Assembly: GCF_001685395.1 (NCBI RefSeq) | Contig: NZ_CP014167.1 | Location: 2,237,501 to 2,301,500 of the forward strand | From: Paenibacillus yonginensis | GTDB lineage: Bacteria; Bacillota; Bacilli; Paenibacillales; Paenibacillaceae | Direction of reading: 5' to 3' | Length of the DNA stretch: 64,000 nt | Shown: positions 62,281 through 64,000 of the stretch, piece after piece | How positions within the stretch are numbered: the first letter of the stretch is position 1 | Layout: every line of letters begins with the position of its first letter | Notes under the pieces: generated by a model | Database searches by the model: none | Seen by the model: only the letters and a program-made list of their open reading frames with translations | What the model was told of the DNA's origin: nothing | Made by a program: the position numbers and the translations under genes

Positions 62281-63506
62281 CAGCCCTGCGCTCCCGGAAG
62301 ACGCTGCGCGGCCAATTCAAGAATCCGGCGGGCAGTCTGCTGTTTGGACATCAGCGGCAGCTTCTGCACCAGCCCGTTTGCATCATAAATATGAACAATA
62401 TTTGTGTCGGTGCCGAATCCGGCTCCTTCAGACGTAACATCATTAGCTACGATCAGATCACAATTTTTGCGGCGGAGCTTATCCAAAGCATAATGTTCCA
62501 AATCGTTGGTTTCAGCCGCAAAGCCGATCAGCAGCTGTCCGTTTTTTTTGCGCCCCAGCTGCTCAAGAATATCTACGTTTTTGACCAGTTCGAGCGTCAG
62601 CGTGTCCCCGCTTTTTTTGATCTTGCGGTCCGCCTGGACAGCCGGCCGGTAATCGGCTACAGCTGCCGCTTTGATCACGATGTCGCTGCTGTCAAAATGA
62701 CGCAGGACAGCGTCGTACATATTTTGTGCGGATTGAACGCGCTCCAGCTCGATGCCTTTTCCGGCAGGCGGCTGAACCTGCGTGCTTCCGGCGATCAGCA
62801 CCACCTCGGCGCCGAGCTCGCGGGCGGCCTCCGCCAGGGCGAAGCCCATTTTTCCGGAAGAGTCATTGGTGATATAACGAACAGGGTCGATTCGCTCAAC
62901 GGTCCCTCCTGCGGTGACGACCACCTTTTTCCCCGTTAACGGACCTGCTGCCCTTGCCTCTTCCCGAGCAAAAAACTGCTCCACAACCGCAACTATCTCT
63001 TCCGGCTCTTCCAGGCGGCCCTTGCCGACATATCCGCAGGCCAGCAGACCGCTGCCAGGCTCGACAAACAGGACCCCCTGCTGCACCAGCTCATTCATAT
63101 TGCGAACCACCGCGGGATGCTGATACATATGTACATTCATCGCGGGAGCCACCATAATCGGCGCTTCGGTAGCCAGCAAGGTTGTAGATAACATATCATC
63201 CGCCAGCCCGGCGGCCATTTTCCCGATCATATTTGCAGTTGCCGGAGCCACCAGCACCAAATCAGCCCAATCGGCCAGATCAATATGCGCGATCACCGAA
63301 GGATCTTTTTCATCAAACGTATCCGAGTACACCGGTGCTTTCGACAGAGCCAAAAAAGTAAGCTCACCAATAAATTTTTTGGCCGACTCCGTCATAATGA
63401 CCCGCACTTCGGCCCCCTGCTTGACAAGCTTGCTGCACAGGGAAGCGGCCTTAAAGGCCGCGATGCCCCCTGTAACGCCCAGCACGATTTTTTTGCCGTT
63501 CAACAT
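62280..63506 (-). CDS. coaBC: Bifunctional phosphopantothenoylcysteine decarboxylase/synthetase CoaBC
   Basis: Catalyses two middle steps of coenzyme A synthesis; 408 aa. The CoaC flavin domain (N-terminal) has VLGVTGGIAAFKAASLC, the catalytic His in AHIDLADWADLVLVAPATAN, PAMNVHMY and LACGYVGKGRLEEP. The CoaB half starts near VVVTAGGTVERIDPVRYITN. The ATG at 63506 was chosen (MLNGKKIVLGVTGG). Overlap with priA keeps the two genes coupled. Confidence 0.97.
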   Translation of the reverse strand: MLNGKKIVLGVTGGIAAFKAASLCSKLVKQGAEVRVIMTESAKKFIGELTFLALSKAPVYSDTFDEKDPSVIAHIDLADWADLVLVAPATANMIGKMAAGLADDMLSTTLLATEAPIMVAPAMNVHMYQHPAVVRNMNELVQQGVLFVEPGSGLLACGYVGKGRLEEPEEIVAVVEQFFAREEARAAGPLTGKKVVVTAGGTVERIDPVRYITNDSSGKMGFALAEAARELGAEVVLIAGSTQVQPPAGKGIELERVQSAQNMYDAVLRHFDSSDIVIKAAAVADYRPAVQADRKIKKSGDTLTLELVKNVDILEQLGRKKNGQLLIGFAAETNDLEHYALDKLRRKNCDLIVANDVTSEGAGFGTDTNIVHIYDANGLVQKLPLMSKQQTARRILELAAQRLPGAQG

Positions 63507-63626
63507 CCTTATTCCCCCCGCTTTCAAACTGCCTTTCCGGTACGCTTCAAGCCCCTACAGCAGGAAGAAACGCCGCACTCGGCTTAACCGGAGTTACCGC
63601 GTTTCCTTCTAGGGGATTTAACCTTT

Positions 63627-63659
63627 TAAAAAAATAACAACCTTGCGGTTGTCATTATC
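63627..63659 (-). terminator. Terminator between rpoZ and coaBC
   Basis: On the minus strand AATGACAACC pairs with GGTTGTTATT around GCAA and is followed by TTTTTT. It sits 15 nt after the rpoZ stop and would stop or attenuate gmk-rpoZ transcripts before coaBC. Confidence 0.8.
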
Positions 63660-63673
63660 AGCTACGCTGCAAA

Positions 63674-63907
63674 TTATTCCTTTTCGTTCCCATCTTCGTC
63701 CGAAAATTCCCGGCCGTCCCGTTTGATTTTGACAAAATCGCCGTAGATCTCTTCCAGGGCAACACCGACCTGCTTATGGGATTTAGGTCCTTTAAGCTCG
63801 GACTTTTCGCCTTCTCTAAGCTGTCTTGCTCTGCGGGATGCCGCAACAACCAGCGAATATTTGCTGTCAACTTTCTCGAGCATTTTATCAATAGATGGAT
63901 ACAGCAC
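63674..63907 (-). CDS. rpoZ: RNA polymerase omega subunit
   Basis: 77-aa assembly factor of RNA polymerase. MLYPSIDKMLEKVDSKYSLV and VAASRRARQLREGE are the conserved core. The start is GTG (63907), 8 nt after GAGG. Order gmk-rpoZ-coaBC-priA is the standard Firmicute arrangement. Confidence 0.95.
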   Translation of the reverse strand: MLYPSIDKMLEKVDSKYSLVVAASRRARQLREGEKSELKGPKSHKQVGVALEEIYGDFVKIKRDGREFSDEDGNEKE

Positions 63908-63945
63908 TCTCTACACCTCTTCTTCGGGCAGCGCCTTCCGCCCTT

Positions 63946-64000
63946 TTATTTATGCACTCTACAATGTTCGGCGACAATGATGCTTTCTATTCGCTTGCAT
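63946..64000 (-). CDS. gmk: Guanylate kinase, C-terminal end (partial)
   Basis: Only the last 17 codons are inside the window. The peptide CKRIESIIVAEHCRVHK matches the C-terminus of Firmicute Gmk (I-AEHCRV-), and its position directly upstream of rpoZ is conserved. The gene continues beyond 64000 on the minus strand. Confidence 0.8.
   Translation of the reverse strand, partial: CKRIESIIVAEHCRVHK

Overview
The window reads as chromosomal DNA from an endospore-forming, facultatively anaerobic low-GC Gram-positive bacterium of the Paenibacillus type. Grounds for this are sporulation genes (spoVM, spoVIF, two YjcZ-type micro-proteins), an AraC-type YesN/YesM two-component pair beside a sugar ABC importer, a Bacillus-type Fnr with C-terminal cysteines, T-box and yybP-ykoY RNA leaders, and a gmk-rpoZ-coaBC-priA-def-fmt-rsmB-rlmN-prpC-prkC-rsgA-rpe-spoVM-rpmB order matching the Bacillus subtilis ylo region. 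The genus is an inference. No rRNA, tRNA, CRISPR array, insertion sequence or prophage was seen.

Layout. 1-4.3 kb: uppP, metG with a T-box leader, yidD and zur. 4.4-6.8 kb: a large secreted protein with copper-amine-oxidase-like and PKD-like domains. 6.9-15.3 kb: a minus-strand carbohydrate operon (binding lipoprotein, two permeases, sensor kinase, response regulator, NagZ-like glycosidase). 15.4-22.6 kb: an anaerobic fermentation island (pflA, pflB, adhE and divergent fnr) with several Fnr/Rex-type palindromes. 22.7-24.1 kb: a lipoprotein and an HxlR regulator. 24.3-29.5 kb: a sugar-modification cluster (two Gfo/Idh/MocA oxidoreductases, two TIM-barrel isomerases, divergent AraC regulator). 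29.5-36.2 kb: a TerC-type Mn exporter under a Mn riboswitch, a TVP38 membrane protein, MsrAB, a small YdaT-like protein, a LacI regulator with three operator-like palindromes, an UlaG-like hydrolase, and a YitT membrane protein with an odd repeat-rich leader. 36.2-40.8 kb: alpha-galactosidase, lactate dehydrogenase and alanine dehydrogenase. 41.1-42.9 kb: an SOS-type operon with a Y-family polymerase and a YolD-like partner. 43.1-44.9 kb: two YjcZ micro-proteins, methionine aminopeptidase and spoVIF. 45.1-64 kb: recG, degV, fakA, then the conserved translation, Ser/Thr-kinase and replication-restart block ending in a partial gmk.

How the parts work together. The fermentation island is the most coherent regulatory unit. 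Fnr would sense oxygen and act through boxes at pflB, adhE and its own gene. The pflB box lies exactly at -41.5 from a start inferred from a TATGAT -10 element. Some boxes also fit the Rex (NADH) consensus, so oxygen and redox control may be layered. Lactate and alanine dehydrogenases nearby serve the same pyruvate/NADH node. The YesMN-ABC-NagZ operon looks like a scavenging system for an oligosaccharide, possibly containing N-acetylglucosamine.

Most genes are on the minus strand. Start codons were adjusted where a ribosome binding site clearly points to an internal ATG, GTG or TTG. No wholly new multi-gene system can be proven from sequence alone. The best candidates for new biology are the YitT leader with its repeated CGAAGGAC-type motif, the perfect 13-bp inverted repeat in the adhE leader, the tandem SOS boxes with a variant polymerase partner, and the large palindrome at the ldh promoter.
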